From Scytalidium lignicola (lineage: Eukaryota > Ascomycota > Leotiomycetes): DNA of 64,000 nt. Shown one piece after another: positions 10,967 through 21,804 of this stretch. The notes beneath the pieces were generated by a model. That model was not told the origin of the DNA. It did no database searches and saw only the letters and a program-made list of their open reading frames with translations. The first letter of the stretch is position 1, and every line of letters starts with the position of its first letter. The DNA lies in the NCBI GenBank assembly GCA_002812745.2, contig NCSJ02000150.1, positions 1 to 64,000 of the forward strand, given 5' to 3'. The position numbers were made by a program, and so were the translations under genes.

Positions 10967-12317
10967 TATTAATATATATCTCTCATATGCATTCTATCCT
11001 AAAACTGCGAGTGTTTCGCCTCATTTTTATCCCCCATTACTGTAATACTGCTACAAGACAACTAATGGCAATATCAAAAATATTTCAGCCTGAAGCCGAC
11101 ACATCCGTTTCGCTTCCCAGCGCTTAAGGAGCAGATGCACCAGTGTTCGGGAGCCGAATTTTGCTTTCTAGCAACGCCAGCGCCTTGGGACCCAATTCGG
11201 CCCCTCAAACACCAGACAGGTAACCCTGGAAATCACACGAAATTCTAATTTTAGATTTAGAGTACTGCAATCGCGACTACACCAGTTTAAAACAACACAC
11301 CTTGAAGTGGTTATGTCTAAAGTAGAATTTCTCAATATACTATAAGATCGCGTATATGCTTTATTCATGCTTCAAGCCAAAGCAAACCGAATTGTGGTAG
11401 TGCAATTCGAACTGCTTTAGCTTCAAATACTCGAATTCATCCTAGTAGAACTTCGAGCAAGTTGAAAATTTGCACTGAAACCAAATCTACTCGGGCTAAT
11501 AATACAAAATCCATAGCATTCTCAACTGCAGACTATGGTATTGTAGATCGATGTTTTCTCTCTTGTGCGTCGCATGTAGTTAGTAAGCTTGCTTGCCTGG
11601 TTCAGGCGCTAATCATAAAAATTGCTCTTATGAGAGTGCAAAATTAATGAACGACCACACTTGCTTCCACGACTAAGAGCGGACACGACGAAAGTCGGGC
11701 GATGTGCGTACCTGAGGCCCAACAATTACATGTAGCAGAAGAGCCGAAACAGGTCACCTTCGAAGCTAGTCCGTCTACTTCCGCTCTCACCTTCGACTTA
11801 TCCTTGCTCACCTCGACTCACCCAAAATTGCCGGTAAAGCAGCTTTGCTCACCTTTCAGAACAGAAAGAGATTTCTTCATGCCAGGATTGGCGTGTGATA
11901 ATGGGCTGTTGTTCTCCGCTGAATCTCGCTTGTTTCCATAAGTTGTGGTATCCGAATTCTCAACTGAAAGGTCAGATATATACGTGAAATAAATTAATTT
12001 ACTTGATATACTGCAAGATATACTGTTTGCTTGTATTCTCGTTTCTGGTCAAAGAAAGTATATATAAGAACAAGCAGGAAGCTATTGATATACACTCGTG
12101 TTGAATATAGTTCAGCCGTACAGGGGTATAGGTGTTTAACAGATTGTCTGTGTGGTGAAACTCTCTCCTGATATTTTATTAGTTATCAATTGGTTACGCC
12201 ATTCAGCTTATGTACAAGTATTAAACATGGTAAGAGCAATTAAACAGTTTTATATCATCGCTGTGCTAAACAATATGTGAAACCACCAAGAAGAATAGTG
12301 AAATAGTCATGATATAT
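10967..12317. other. Intergenic, 1.35 kb without a recognised gene
   Basis: Only short open frames on both strands. Between 11990 and 12250 there is AT-rich sequence with a TATATAAG box that resembles an LTR fragment, but no second copy lies in the window. 3' flank of the P450 gene. Confidence 0.4.
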
Positions 12318-13895
12318 TCACTGTCCTCTTGGGATCGTCGTCAGCTCCAACGTCTTCCCGGCTGGGAACACGAGCCAGAAATCTTTCATCTCCATCGCGG
12401 CTGGATCCTGTGTTGGCAACGGCCGTAGCTCGAATTGGCGCACTAAACTTGCAACCGCCAGCCGCATCTCCAGCATAGCAATATGCATGCCAAGACAGAT
12501 TCGTGAGCCTAGGCCGAAGGGCATGAAGTGCCGCTTCATCTCTTCGGTTGCATTTAGCCATCGGTCTGGATTAAAGGTCTCTGGATCAGGAAAGACATCT
12601 TTCTTTCTATGGATCGAGAATGCTTGGACGCCAACGATGGTGTCTTCGGGGAGGTAATGCCCATGGAGAACTACACCACCGGGAGGAACAACTCGTTCCA
12701 GTTGAGACGGTGCGGCAGCGTACTTGCGTAAGGTCTCGTTGATCACAGCGTTCAAAAATGGCCATGTCTCCACGTCTTCCAATGCAGGAACTGCGTCGTG
12801 GACCGGCATCTTCTCTTTTAGTTCCGCAAAGAGGCGAGCTTGAATTTCGGGTTTGATGGCCAGCTCCCATGACAGGAAACACAATGTGTTGGAAGTAGTA
12901 TCTGTGCCCGCAAAATAGATATTGCCGAGTTCAGCATTGATCTCGCCTCGCGGCAGAGGCTTGCCATCGTCATCACGATGCTCGATATACCTGCCTACGA
13001 TGGTGTTCGCATCACGTTCATTCAATTTCCCGCCATTTTCACTAGCTCGTTGGATCTTCTCCTCGATGATGTCGCTGGAGTAGTTGAATATCCGCTCCTC
13101 ACCACCGAGCTCGAATTGCCACTGCTTACTAGGAATCCTTTTAATAAACCACCAGAGCCAACTAGGCAGGTAACCGCGTGGCGGGATAGCCATAACGCAG
13201 GCATCGAGGTCATGCACAAAGGGATGGGACTGGCCCGTCTTCATGAGGTCGAAGCTCTTCCCAAGCGCAGCTGAGCCCAGTACATCCAAAGCCATGTATC
13301 GATATAGGTGCATGAAATTGATGGGACTACCCTCGACTGCAGATTTACGGCAGAGCCGGATGAAATCCTGGATATGTTGGCTGATGTCGTCGAGATAGAG
13401 GACCACGCTGTTCTTAGCCATCAACCTGGCTGTGATGCGGCGTCGGTCGGCGTGTTGCTTCGGGTTGGTGAAGGTGAACACGTTGTCATAGCCCATCAGC
13501 GACCAAGTCAGGTACCACTTGCTTTTCACAAATTTGGTGCCAATTGCATAGACCGTCTTGATGTCTTGCTCGGTGTTCAAGGCTACTTTGTTGGGCCCGA
13601 TTCGCACGATGGGGCCATATTCTTCAAAGCAGTCATTGATGCTCCGATTCTTGCGATATTGGTACAGACGGTTCAACAGCCAGAGATTGGTGGCCGCAGC
13701 TATCTTGGGCCCTGGAAGCTTGCTCAAGGGCCCAAAGTAGACGCTATAGACAATCTGCCCAACCTGACACAGAAGCCATATGCCTACTAAGCATATCGAT
13801 GTCCGCAGTATGCCGAGGTCAAGCAGACCAGCTTGAATGCGACTTGCAATGGCAAGACTATGTAAAGCAGAGGAGGATGACATACTTGTCGTCAA
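12318..13895 (-). CDS. Cytochrome P450 monooxygenase
   Basis: Uninterrupted frame of 525 residues. An N-terminal membrane anchor (about residues 28-52, ILRTSICLVGIWLLCQVGQIV) precedes the proline hinge 'LSKLPGPK'. The I-helix oxygen-activation motif is 'AGTDTTS' near 325, the K-helix ExxR is 'ETLRKY', and the heme-binding loop is 'FGLGSRICLG' (FxxGxRxCxG, with the axial Cys) near 475. This is an intact, ER-bound class II P450 of the fungal type often found near secondary-metabolite or xenobiotic genes. The absence of introns is unusual for fungal P450s. It is followed on the minus strand's upstream side by a broken EthD-domain gene and then a divergent MFS transporter, so the three may have formed a small cluster. 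Substrate unknown. Confidence 0.95.
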   Translation of the reverse strand: MTTSMSSSSALHSLAIASRIQAGLLDLGILRTSICLVGIWLLCQVGQIVYSVYFGPLSKLPGPKIAAATNLWLLNRLYQYRKNRSINDCFEEYGPIVRIGPNKVALNTEQDIKTVYAIGTKFVKSKWYLTWSLMGYDNVFTFTNPKQHADRRRITARLMAKNSVVLYLDDISQHIQDFIRLCRKSAVEGSPINFMHLYRYMALDVLGSAALGKSFDLMKTGQSHPFVHDLDACVMAIPPRGYLPSWLWWFIKRIPSKQWQFELGGEERIFNYSSDIIEEKIQRASENGGKLNERDANTIVGRYIEHRDDDGKPLPRGEINAELGNIYFAGTDTTSNTLCFLSWELAIKPEIQARLFAELKEKMPVHDAVPALEDVETWPFLNAVINETLRKYAAAPSQLERVVPPGGVVLHGHYLPEDTIVGVQAFSIHRKKDVFPDPETFNPDRWLNATEEMKRHFMPFGLGSRICLGMHIAMLEMRLAVASLVRQFELRPLPTQDPAAMEMKDFWLVFPAGKTLELTTIPRGQ

Positions 13896-14321
13896 CAGTA
13901 GCTCGGAATCGATAAATAGAGCTAGGTCGTCGGCAATCAGTTATTTATTCAGTGTGAGTTGGACTGTATTGGATCATGTCAACAACCTCGGATGACAACA
14001 ATCGACAACCATCTGATTGTTGGCTAAGAGTATTAAATGGACTCTATTAGTATTATCTCACACAATCGTACGTCTCCCGTGGGTCGGCTTCCCCGCATTC
14101 TTTGATCCCGGGCCGTATGAAGTGGGAAGAGTATTATACTTCGACACTAACGATAATTTAGATCGAATCACAATTGGACAGGAGGGCGGTGATGCGCGGA
14201 GATGGTGGAGCGCGCTTTGATCTTGGTCGAGCGGAGGTGGCAGAGGTGATTCAGTTTTAGTCATATTAAGTCTAGCCTACCCCAATTCTCTACGCAACAA
14301 GTAGAGTTTTGGGTGTTCGTG
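13896..14321. promoter_or_regulatory. P450 upstream region
   Basis: About 430 bases upstream of the P450 start. No TATA box or repeated operator is clear. Confidence 0.3.
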
Positions 14322-14592
14322 CTAATTACCCCAGACTTTAGGAAGGACATCTCCGTCCTCCAATGAGCGGGGAAAGGCGGTCTTCGTCCCCATTGAATAC
14401 TGTCGGGCTGTTCACAACGCCAGAGTAGCTGGTCGAGAAATCCACTTCAACATACGATTTCCAGCCATATCTCAGCGTATAATAAGATACGAAACAGCCT
14501 AACGGGAGGTGCGTGTTATAGTAAATATCCATCAGTGATCCTTCTGTGAACATCATTGAGCACTTCACTCTAGATCCTGCAATATCAGACAA
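14322..14592 (-). pseudogene. EthD-domain protein remnant
   Basis: The frame starting at 14592 (MSDIAGSRVKCSMMF) contains 'MDIYYNTHLPL' and 'RYGWKSYVEVDFSTSYSG', which match the EthD dimeric alpha-beta-barrel pattern (YY..TH.PL...GLKSY.V..F). After 'VVNSP' the frame turns into non-family sequence, while the neighbouring frame gives 'YSMGTKTAF' and ends 'LPKVWGN' at 14322. This fits a single-base indel in the second half, so I read it as a broken gene; a missed intron is possible. EthD proteins support ring-modifying steps in polyketide and ether degradation pathways. Confidence 0.5.
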
Positions 14593-14748
14593 CTAATTGG
14601 GGAGGGAAGACAGCTTTTCCTCTTTGGTCAATCATACGGTCAACCTTCATGTCTTGAAATCCGCTGTCTCACGACCATAGGCTCCCTTGTAAAGAAAAGA
14701 CTCGGCCTGGCCAAATTCATCAGCCAAATTCATCACCGTCAATCTAAA

Positions 14749-16700
14749 ATGTCACCCCCTGATGTGTCTGTCGATGACAATGCCATCCCTGGCACAATGC
14801 ACCTCGTCGATGTCGAAGGCACATTATCTGTGAAACACGCCAAGGGTGGTAACTCTGATATTATCCTCATCCCGACTCCTTCAGAAGATCCCGACGACCC
14901 ATTGAACTGGGCGAAATGGCGGAAGCTGATGTCGACGATATGTATGATCGTGTATATACTTGGCATCGGTTTAGCATCGTCTGCCATCTATGCAGCTATT
15001 GTACCTGTTTCAGAGGACACTGGGCTCAGTGTTGCTGGTCAGTTAACTCATTCTGCTCTTGTTATGGCTAGGCTACTGGCTGAATTCGAAAGACATAAAT
15101 TCCGGGACTGGATACATGTATCTTGCATTCGGATGGGGAAACCTAATTTGGTAATCTCAAGTTTCCTAGTAATATCATGTTCTAATGATCTGACATCAAC
15201 AGGCAACCTATGGCCCTCCAGTATGGAAAGCGGCCAGCTTATCTCCTCTCCATGCTGTTATCCATAGTGAGTACGCCCCGGGAAATAAATTAAAGCGTGG
15301 AGATCACTAACATTATCACAGCCCATTATGGTAGGGCAAGCATACGTCCATTCCAATGGAGCCTGGATTGTGATGAAAGTACTCCAAGGATTTTTCGGCG
15401 CTCCAATCGAGTCTCTAGGAGAGGTCTCCGTTGCAGATGTGTACTTCGCTCACCAAAGAGGTACATACATGGCAGTCTATGCAGCCACCCTCTATGGGGC
15501 TGGATTCTTGGGTCCGATTTTGGGCGGCTTTATCAATGACGGACAAGGTTGGAAATGGATTCAGGTAAGCGTGTCACATCTCTTTTCTTACTGGAGGGTG
15601 AATACTGAGTATACATTAGTATTGGACAGCAATCTGGTTGGCCGGAGGCTTCATTTTCAACTTCTTCTTCATGGAGGAGACAAACTACGATCGTGCTCCC
15701 CTGGAGACAGTTCAGCAAAACGCCCAAGCCATGCATCAAGACGAGACTGCATCTAACTCCAGCGAAAATGGAAAAGATATGGAAAGCCAAGCGATTCACA
15801 TTGATAACACAGCAATTCCAACCACACCGCGCGCACAGAACCAGCTACAGTTGCGCAGTCAGAAGACGAAATCATTCCTCCAACGAATGAGTCTCAGGGA
15901 CAAAAGGCGTAAATTTATGGTCCACATCAAAATCTGGCGGATTTTTTGGCTCCTGTCCTTTCCCGTCATCTCCTACTGTGGATTTATTTGTGGCTGCGGC
16001 TTGATCTGGTACAATGTCATCAATGCCACAACCTCACTCGTACTCAGTAGCGCTCCATATAACTTTTCGTCGTAAGTACTCAAATAATTCCTGTACAGAG
16101 GAGGTTTCGGTTACTGATTGACGAGTGTTCAGGTCGACCGTCGGACTCTCTTACTTCGCCTGCATCTTGGGTGTTATTGTCGCCCTCCCCTTTGTCGGGT
16201 TGATGGGAGACTATATTGTAGTACACATGGCGCGTCGCAGCGGTGGTATCTGGAAATCCGAATACCGATTATGGCTATTCTCCGCGGCAGTCATCTTGTT
16301 GCCCTTCTCCCTCCTCCTCTGGGGACTCGGAGCAGCACATGACGTTAATTGGTTTGGGCTGGTTTTCTCGGAATTTCTGACGGGTCTCGTAGTTACGATC
16401 ATTGCACAACTATCGGTAACATATCTGGTCGATAGCTACAAAGATCTGAGCGGCGATGCAATTGTCAGCATGGTCCTTATCCGCAATTCCATGAGCTTTG
16501 GCATCGGCTACGGTGTCACTCCATGGATAACCAACCTAGGCTTGCAGAATGCGTACTTAGTAGCAGCTTTTGTCGGAATGGCTACTATGCTCACTGCATT
16601 TCCGATGATCAAGTTTGGCCCTAGACTGAGAGAGAGATCAAGGAAGCGGTATTTCAAACTAGTGAAGGAAGCGATGAGGGAGACCTCTTTTCATTACTAA
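14749..16700 (+). CDS. MFS transporter (DHA1-like)
   Basis: Six exons. The N-terminal cytosolic tail ends 'IPTPSEDPDDPLNWAKWRKL', a signature of fungal drug:H+ antiporter-type MFS proteins. The first intron (from about 15032) restores 'VAGYWLNSKDINSGTGYMYLAFGWGNLIW'; the next restores 'QPMALQYGKRPAYLLSMLLSI', and then comes 'PIMVGQAYVHSNGAWIVMKVLQGFFGAPIESLGEVSVADVYF'. Further introns lie at about 15566-15622 and 16073-16132. Eleven to twelve hydrophobic segments are visible, with a large hydrophilic loop in the middle (about 15660-15930) rich in Q, N and S. The stop is at 16700. Such proteins export or import small organic molecules at the plasma membrane. It is divergent from the EthD remnant and P450. 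Confidence 0.9.
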
Positions 16701-17914
16701 TTTGAGTATTTATGCTGAGAAGCGGGAATGTTCAATGGAATTCTGGACCACACTAGTTAAGTTGTGTGAGTTGATGCTTTGTTGAAAAGTGATGTGGAAG
16801 ACATCCTTATTAGTTTAATAAGCCCATCCATTTAATAAAAATTTTATTGTTTACATATACATTCCTACACGTGTACATACGAAGAAAAGTGATATGCCGA
16901 TCGGGGATTAGTCCCAAACACCAACTTATTTATCATGGGATCCCAGTGAGCCACCAACTGCAGTAGTTTTGTCGGAGGATCTCAGCACTGGCAGGATCGT
17001 TCAAAGTGGCAACGCTGGATCGTGTATCAGATGACGACAAAGATGAAGATGAAGGTGAAGAAAGATGATTATAAGTATTGAAGCGACAGTAGCACACCCT
17101 TTGATCTCTCTCTGGCAGCCCGTCACCCTATAATATTTAACCGGAGAGTAAAATCCCTGCCTTTGGTCGTTGGCTGGGGTAATTATGTAATTTTTTCAAC
17201 GTCTTTGCTCTCTGTACAGTGGTTAATTTAGTAGCTATTTAGTCAATCTATTCTATGGGAACTTATTATGATCGGTGTATGTAACCTGTGTAACACTCTC
17301 CTGCGACGATAATAGGTAGGGGACGTCACTAGAAGATATATTATTGTATGCTAACATTAGGCAGTACGAGTAGCAAATTATATTGTCTTCTAAACATTCA
17401 CTGGAGTAGTAAAGTTAGCCTGATGTAGCATTTCCCGATTCTGCAGGCCATTAAGATGAACTCTGTCGACTAGGCTGTCTGATAATTAAGCAAACCACAA
17501 TCCACGACCCATTAAAGGAACAGAACCCTCTAGATGCAGTTTATATTATTACGGCCTGCGCTCGTACCTGAGCCAATGGAACTATGTCGTGCCAATATGT
17601 TCTCATAGCATCGTCCTCTGAGGTCGCAAAGTCTTCTGCAACGCAAAGGCAAAGCACTTGGTCTTCACATATCATGACCGGTAGGAGCAACTTGGAGTTG
17701 TGCCGGCATCCTAATTCTGCAATTCGTTGAAGATCAGGTTGCAATAACCAGATGCAACGGAAGGTAGCTAAGTGAAGCACAGCGACGGGGGGCCACTCGA
17801 TGAAGTATCAATAGGGGCAGAGGAAACCCATAGAGAACCGAAATCACTCAGCCTTATGAGATGCACATAGCCTGTGTCTAGCCCCTCTAGCACTTCTTAA
17901 TCCTAGAAGCCACA
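16701..17914. other. Intergenic, 1.2 kb without a recognised gene
   Basis: AT-rich in parts. A short purine tract of GATGAA-like triplets lies around 17034-17075. The minus frame at 17541-17780 is not recognisable. Confidence 0.35.
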
Positions 17915-18880
17915 ATGTGTAGCTACTCACTCCTCCTTGCCGTGGGCATTTCGAGTCTCTTTGCAGTTTCTCAGGCCTCCAATATTCCGGCTAAGGACAT
18001 CGTCGTCTCTCGCGGCATACAGCTCCTCGCGCCTGACACCGATATCTCTGTTCGCAGCTGGACCCGGTTAACATCCCCAGTGGTCTTTCATCGACTCCTC
18101 AGAGCCTCCCTTCGATTCATCACACCACTGTAGCTGTAGCAGTACTGTATACAAACGCCCAAATCGGCAACTCTGTCTGTGCCGTCACCACGACTCTTGG
18201 GCCGGGGGCCTCACACTCTGTAGCGTTGTCACCTTTGCCGCCGTCCTTAAAGGTTTCTTCGCACTATTGTATCTCTCCAGTGGACCTGCTGGGAGTCCAA
18301 ACCCAGTCCGGTCCATCGAGGCACCCCAAATTCTCATCCATGCCGCGTCTTGCTGACTGCCGCCTGCGATACCCCCTGCCAGCTCAAAGCCAACTCGTTC
18401 TATATAACCTGGACCTCGGTAAGAAATGTCACCATCGACGGTGTATTTCACGATGTCCACTTCTCCTTGAATGGGAAGATCCTCGGGCTTTGGGCTGTGT
18501 AGGGTGTACATGGCGACATAAAGCAAGATACCCTCAATAACGACAGAATCATAGCAACAGACTTTTGGGAGGGTGACAGTCAGACGGCGTGAGTCGCTCC
18601 TACTCTCCTCTCCTCACCCTCTTCTCCACTTGCATTCCCGCCTGCCTATACATTGTGCACGGATAGGCTTACCATGACCACCTTCTGGCTGGAACGATTT
18701 CGATCGCGACGGAATCCAAAGCATGGCAGATGACGCCGGGTATTTCGCTAGCAAGAACCCCCCGATCATCTGTGTCGATCTGCTCGACCAGGATTGGGCT
18801 TTAAATGCTGGAATATTCACTATTGATAACAATAATGACGAGCTGGCACTACGGGTGACTAGTACGACAAGGCTTTAGCC
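17915..18880 (+). pseudogene. Decayed secreted-protein gene, family unknown
   Basis: ATG at 17915 opens with a clear signal peptide (MCSYSLLLAVGISSLFAVSQA). Coding-like sequence then continues in shifting frames: 'PVNIPSGLSSTPQSLPSIHH' and 'NSVCAVTTTLGPGASHSVAL' in one, 'FYITWTSVRNVTIDGVF' then 'LNGKILGLWAV' in another, 'NNDRIIATDFWEGDSQTA' further on, and 'GWNDFDRDGIQSMADDAG' with 'DLLDQDWALNAGIF' near the end, with stops between. Several frameshifts and stops are needed, more than introns explain. I do not recognise the family. The antisense frame 18185-18526 is open but looks non-family. Confidence 0.4.
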
Positions 18881-19348
18881 TACTACCTGGCTGGCGACCC
18901 GAATGTGCCGCAAATTTGACACGATGAGCAGTTGTGAGATCTAATTATCGACCGACGAGACAATCAGACCTTCCAGAGGTCATCAATTCAAAGATCTTTG
19001 TGCAATGTGCAGACAGGACATCGGTAGTAGGCAACCAACTAAGTAGCAATTCTATGTTAATGAATGAATAACCATCAATATCTGCCCCCTCCTTACTATC
19101 TAAGTGCTTTTATATTCTATACTAATACCCCATTTTGGACCACACATAACAACTACTGATAAAAGCCTGGTTAAGTGCCTGATAGCTATCGCCTTAAATG
19201 TATGTGATCATATCAGTCATTGAGAGAAGAACACACCCGGAAGCCTAAACATTCTCTCCTGAACTCATTTGTCCTTGAATTAGCTTATCTATTAGGACCT
19301 CCTCTACCCTCATATGTATGGGTGTATTAGAAGAGGTATACTCCTCAA
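18881..19348. other. Intergenic region
   Basis: About 470 bases, 3' flank of the following regulator gene. Nothing recognised. Confidence 0.35.
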
Positions 19349-21334
19349 TCAGAGTTCCCAGGGAAATCCCGACGGCATCAGCCATTGCTCACAAGAAATC
19401 TCATTCAGCAGACTCTCCAATTGCGGTGTAGAGTTCCAAATTTCTATATCGGGATGAGGCTGGAAAGTATCCCACTCAAGTGTATTTAGCATGGCGTTAT
19501 CTGCCATGGAATTTGCTGACCTGGTCGNAAGTTGGTTGTTGCTATCTCCTTCTGAAATCTCCCCGACGATGGGGTCTAGAATCGAGGTTGCCTTGGCACA
19601 GATATCGCTCCGAGCAGCAGTATTTCGGAATTGGTACGAGCATAGGTGCATTGCTTTCTCCATCCTGGTCCTGGAGTTTTCAGTAATGATATCATGCTGG
19701 CCCAACAGAACCAAGATGGTTGTCACGGCTAGGAAGGCATGGAATGAACCGAGTCCATGGACGTACCAGCGGTATGGTTTGAATTCGGGGCTGGAATGCA
19801 ATATATCGTAATTGGATAAAACATTCAGAGCTGCTTGCTCACATCTTTCGATGCTTTCCAGCCGATGATCGTATTGCTGGGGGCCTCCCGAAGCACTAAT
19901 GTATGGTCGGTGGAGTAATAAAATGAGATGATTCGTATAGTTACTGAGAATATAGAAATGAGCGATGTGATAGATAGGAAGCGACGACATATCAGCGAAG
20001 CGGGTTATGTGGCTCTGTTGTTCGGATCGCACTCTTTCGTCCAGCCGGATGGTGGTTTCCCGGTCAGGGACTAGTGCAGATGATGCCAGTTGGCAGATAT
20101 CGCCAGCTAGACTATACAGGCGGAATTTGAGTAGAATATATGACATCTTCGTGGGTGGTGCTTCCGAGTGTCCGGATCCTGTTACATACACACGTACTGG
20201 CACACCGGATCCTATTTCGTCGTCGTCGGCGTCGGCAGGGGGAGATACGTCGGACTCGATCTTGGAAGGCGCGATATTTCCCAAACATGTATTCTGGATG
20301 GTATACAGCATGGTGAGGGCAGCCCAGCATCGCCGCCTTTCTTCTGCTTCAATGGGGTCGACATTCAGCCGGTCTGGATCGACCGCACATCCAATCGCAA
20401 TGGCTATATGGAGGGTCGTCCCCAATAATGACCACGCAGGCCCGTGGGCATGATTGATGGCGTATATCAGCAGGACCAGACATTGCACCGTACAGAGGTT
20501 GTGCTGCCACATGAAATTATCCGCCACCAGGCATCGCATCGCTGCTGAACGGTATTGGGCTGCAATGCTACGAATGTTGGCCGCAGGGGTGCTTTCACGT
20601 CCCAGGTCTGCAAGAAGAGGATGCCGGTCATCGAGAGCGGTAATTGCTAACGACAATACCACGAATAGGAGAGCTATAAACGAGAGTGGAGCGGACTGCG
20701 GATCGTGTTGAAACTCGCGGTATTTGTCACGAAAACTTGGATCGTGCAAGATGTGGAAAAGAGGTGAAAAGACATCAAAAAATATTGAGGTTAACTCATC
20801 GCAGTACTTAGCTGGTGGAAGACTGTAGAGTAAGTCCTGGCGATGGGCTGGTGTGCTATTGGAGAAAAAAGGGAATCCGGCGGTCATGCTCATGACCGGT
20901 TCTTCTATGGCATCGAGCAGGTTGGCATCGCTAACTCCTTTGAAAGGAACGTACCGAACATGTTGGGATGGTGACATGAGAAGTCGTCTACCACCACCCC
21001 AAGTGACAGCAGGAGGTGACGGTTCCGTGTATTGACTGGAGGAGGGTGCTCCACCGAGACCAGAGACTGGAGAAGGAAGGCCATTGTCAGATCTTGCTCT
21101 CGTGTCAGCGGTCTGCCGGATCAGGTCCTCCAACGCTGCAATCCTGCTCAGAAGTTCGGCGTGTTGGTCGTTCGACGGCCGCTCGCCCTCCCTCTTGAAC
21201 CGACAGCTTGACGCATATCCACGGCGCAAGCAAGTATCACAAGGTGTTCGATATCCTACTCGAATGCATCGGATCTTACGATGCCGGCAATTTTCACAAC
21301 TCAGGGGTAATCGACTCGTTAGATTTGGCGCCAT
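19349..21334 (-). CDS. Zn2Cys6 transcription factor with Fungal_trans domain
   Basis: Uninterrupted frame of 661 residues. The N-terminal cluster (residues about 13-44) has spacing CX2CX6CX8CX2CX8C, 'CENCRHRKIRC...CDTCLRRGYASSC', followed by a short leucine-rich coiled coil 'ELLSRIAALEDLIRQ'. The middle domain (about 180-450) has the Fungal_trans pattern: 'YCDELTSIFFDVFSPLFHILHDPSF', 'RSAAMRCLVADNF', 'WSLLGTTLHIAIAIGC' and 'EAEERRRCWAALTMLY'. A single N at 19528 leaves one residue unread near the C-terminus without breaking the frame. Being intronless is unusual but seen in this family. The gene lies at the edge of the catabolic block and may regulate the neighbouring amidohydrolase and hydrolase genes (inference from position only). 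Confidence 0.92.
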   Translation of the reverse strand: MAPNLTSRLPLSCENCRHRKIRCIRVGYRTPCDTCLRRGYASSCRFKREGERPSNDQHAELLSRIAALEDLIRQTADTRARSDNGLPSPVSGLGGAPSSSQYTEPSPPAVTWGGGRRLLMSPSQHVRYVPFKGVSDANLLDAIEEPVMSMTAGFPFFSNSTPAHRQDLLYSLPPAKYCDELTSIFFDVFSPLFHILHDPSFRDKYREFQHDPQSAPLSFIALLFVVLSLAITALDDRHPLLADLGRESTPAANIRSIAAQYRSAAMRCLVADNFMWQHNLCTVQCLVLLIYAINHAHGPAWSLLGTTLHIAIAIGCAVDPDRLNVDPIEAEERRRCWAALTMLYTIQNTCLGNIAPSKIESDVSPPADADDDEIGSGVPVRVYVTGSGHSEAPPTKMSYILLKFRLYSLAGDICQLASSALVPDRETTIRLDERVRSEQQSHITRFADMSSLPIYHIAHFYILSNYTNHLILLLHRPYISASGGPQQYDHRLESIERCEQAALNVLSNYDILHSSPEFKPYRWYVHGLGSFHAFLAVTTILVLLGQHDIITENSRTRMEKAMHLCSYQFRNTAARSDICAKATSILDPIVGEISEGDSNNQLXTRSANSMADNAMLNTLEWDTFQPHPDIEIWNSTPQLESLLNEISCEQWLMPSGFPWEL

Positions 21335-21804
21335 AGAGATTGCATCGAAGGCGGTGTATGAAGGAACAGACGATTACGGTTTAGGGTTGGCATTGGCATT
21401 GGATGATTATTGGAATTTCCAAGTTGGAGCGAATGCGGGGGGAGATTCGCTGCCTTCTTATAGCTAGTTGGCTTGATTGATCTAACCATTAGCAGAAACA
21501 ATTGCTTACGTCATTTGAGGAGGCGTGATGCGGTAGGCCATTTGTCTGTATTTTTGTATTATTTACTATTTTTAAATATACATATCTAGTGAATTTCCAT
21601 TATATCGTTGTGTTTCTGAGGGGAAAAGCGCTACGCCATCACTCAAGTTTGACGGACAAATGAGAAGAACTTGAAGGATCATTATTAAACGATAGGCTTA
21701 ACATATATTAATGAAACAAAAGATTGAGCACTCTTTAAATATAAATACAATTTCAGTCTTACCCACCAGCACGGCGAACCAAATCAAAAGAGAAATCACA
21801 CAAG
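21335..21804. promoter_or_regulatory. Upstream region of the 661-residue regulator
   Basis: About 470 bases, promoter of the regulator and 3' flank of the amidohydrolase gene. AT-rich from 21540 to 21760. No clear box. Confidence 0.35.

Noticed and set aside
11941..12260. LTR-like stretch with TATATAAG box
   Set aside because: No second copy, no clear TG...CA ends and no target duplication in the window.
13308..13790. 160-codon plus-strand frame inside the P450 gene
   Set aside because: Shadow of an intact P450 frame with conserved motifs on the other strand.
18185..18526. Open antisense frame of 113 codons
   Set aside because: The plus strand carries a signal peptide and coding-like segments; the antisense product has no family features.
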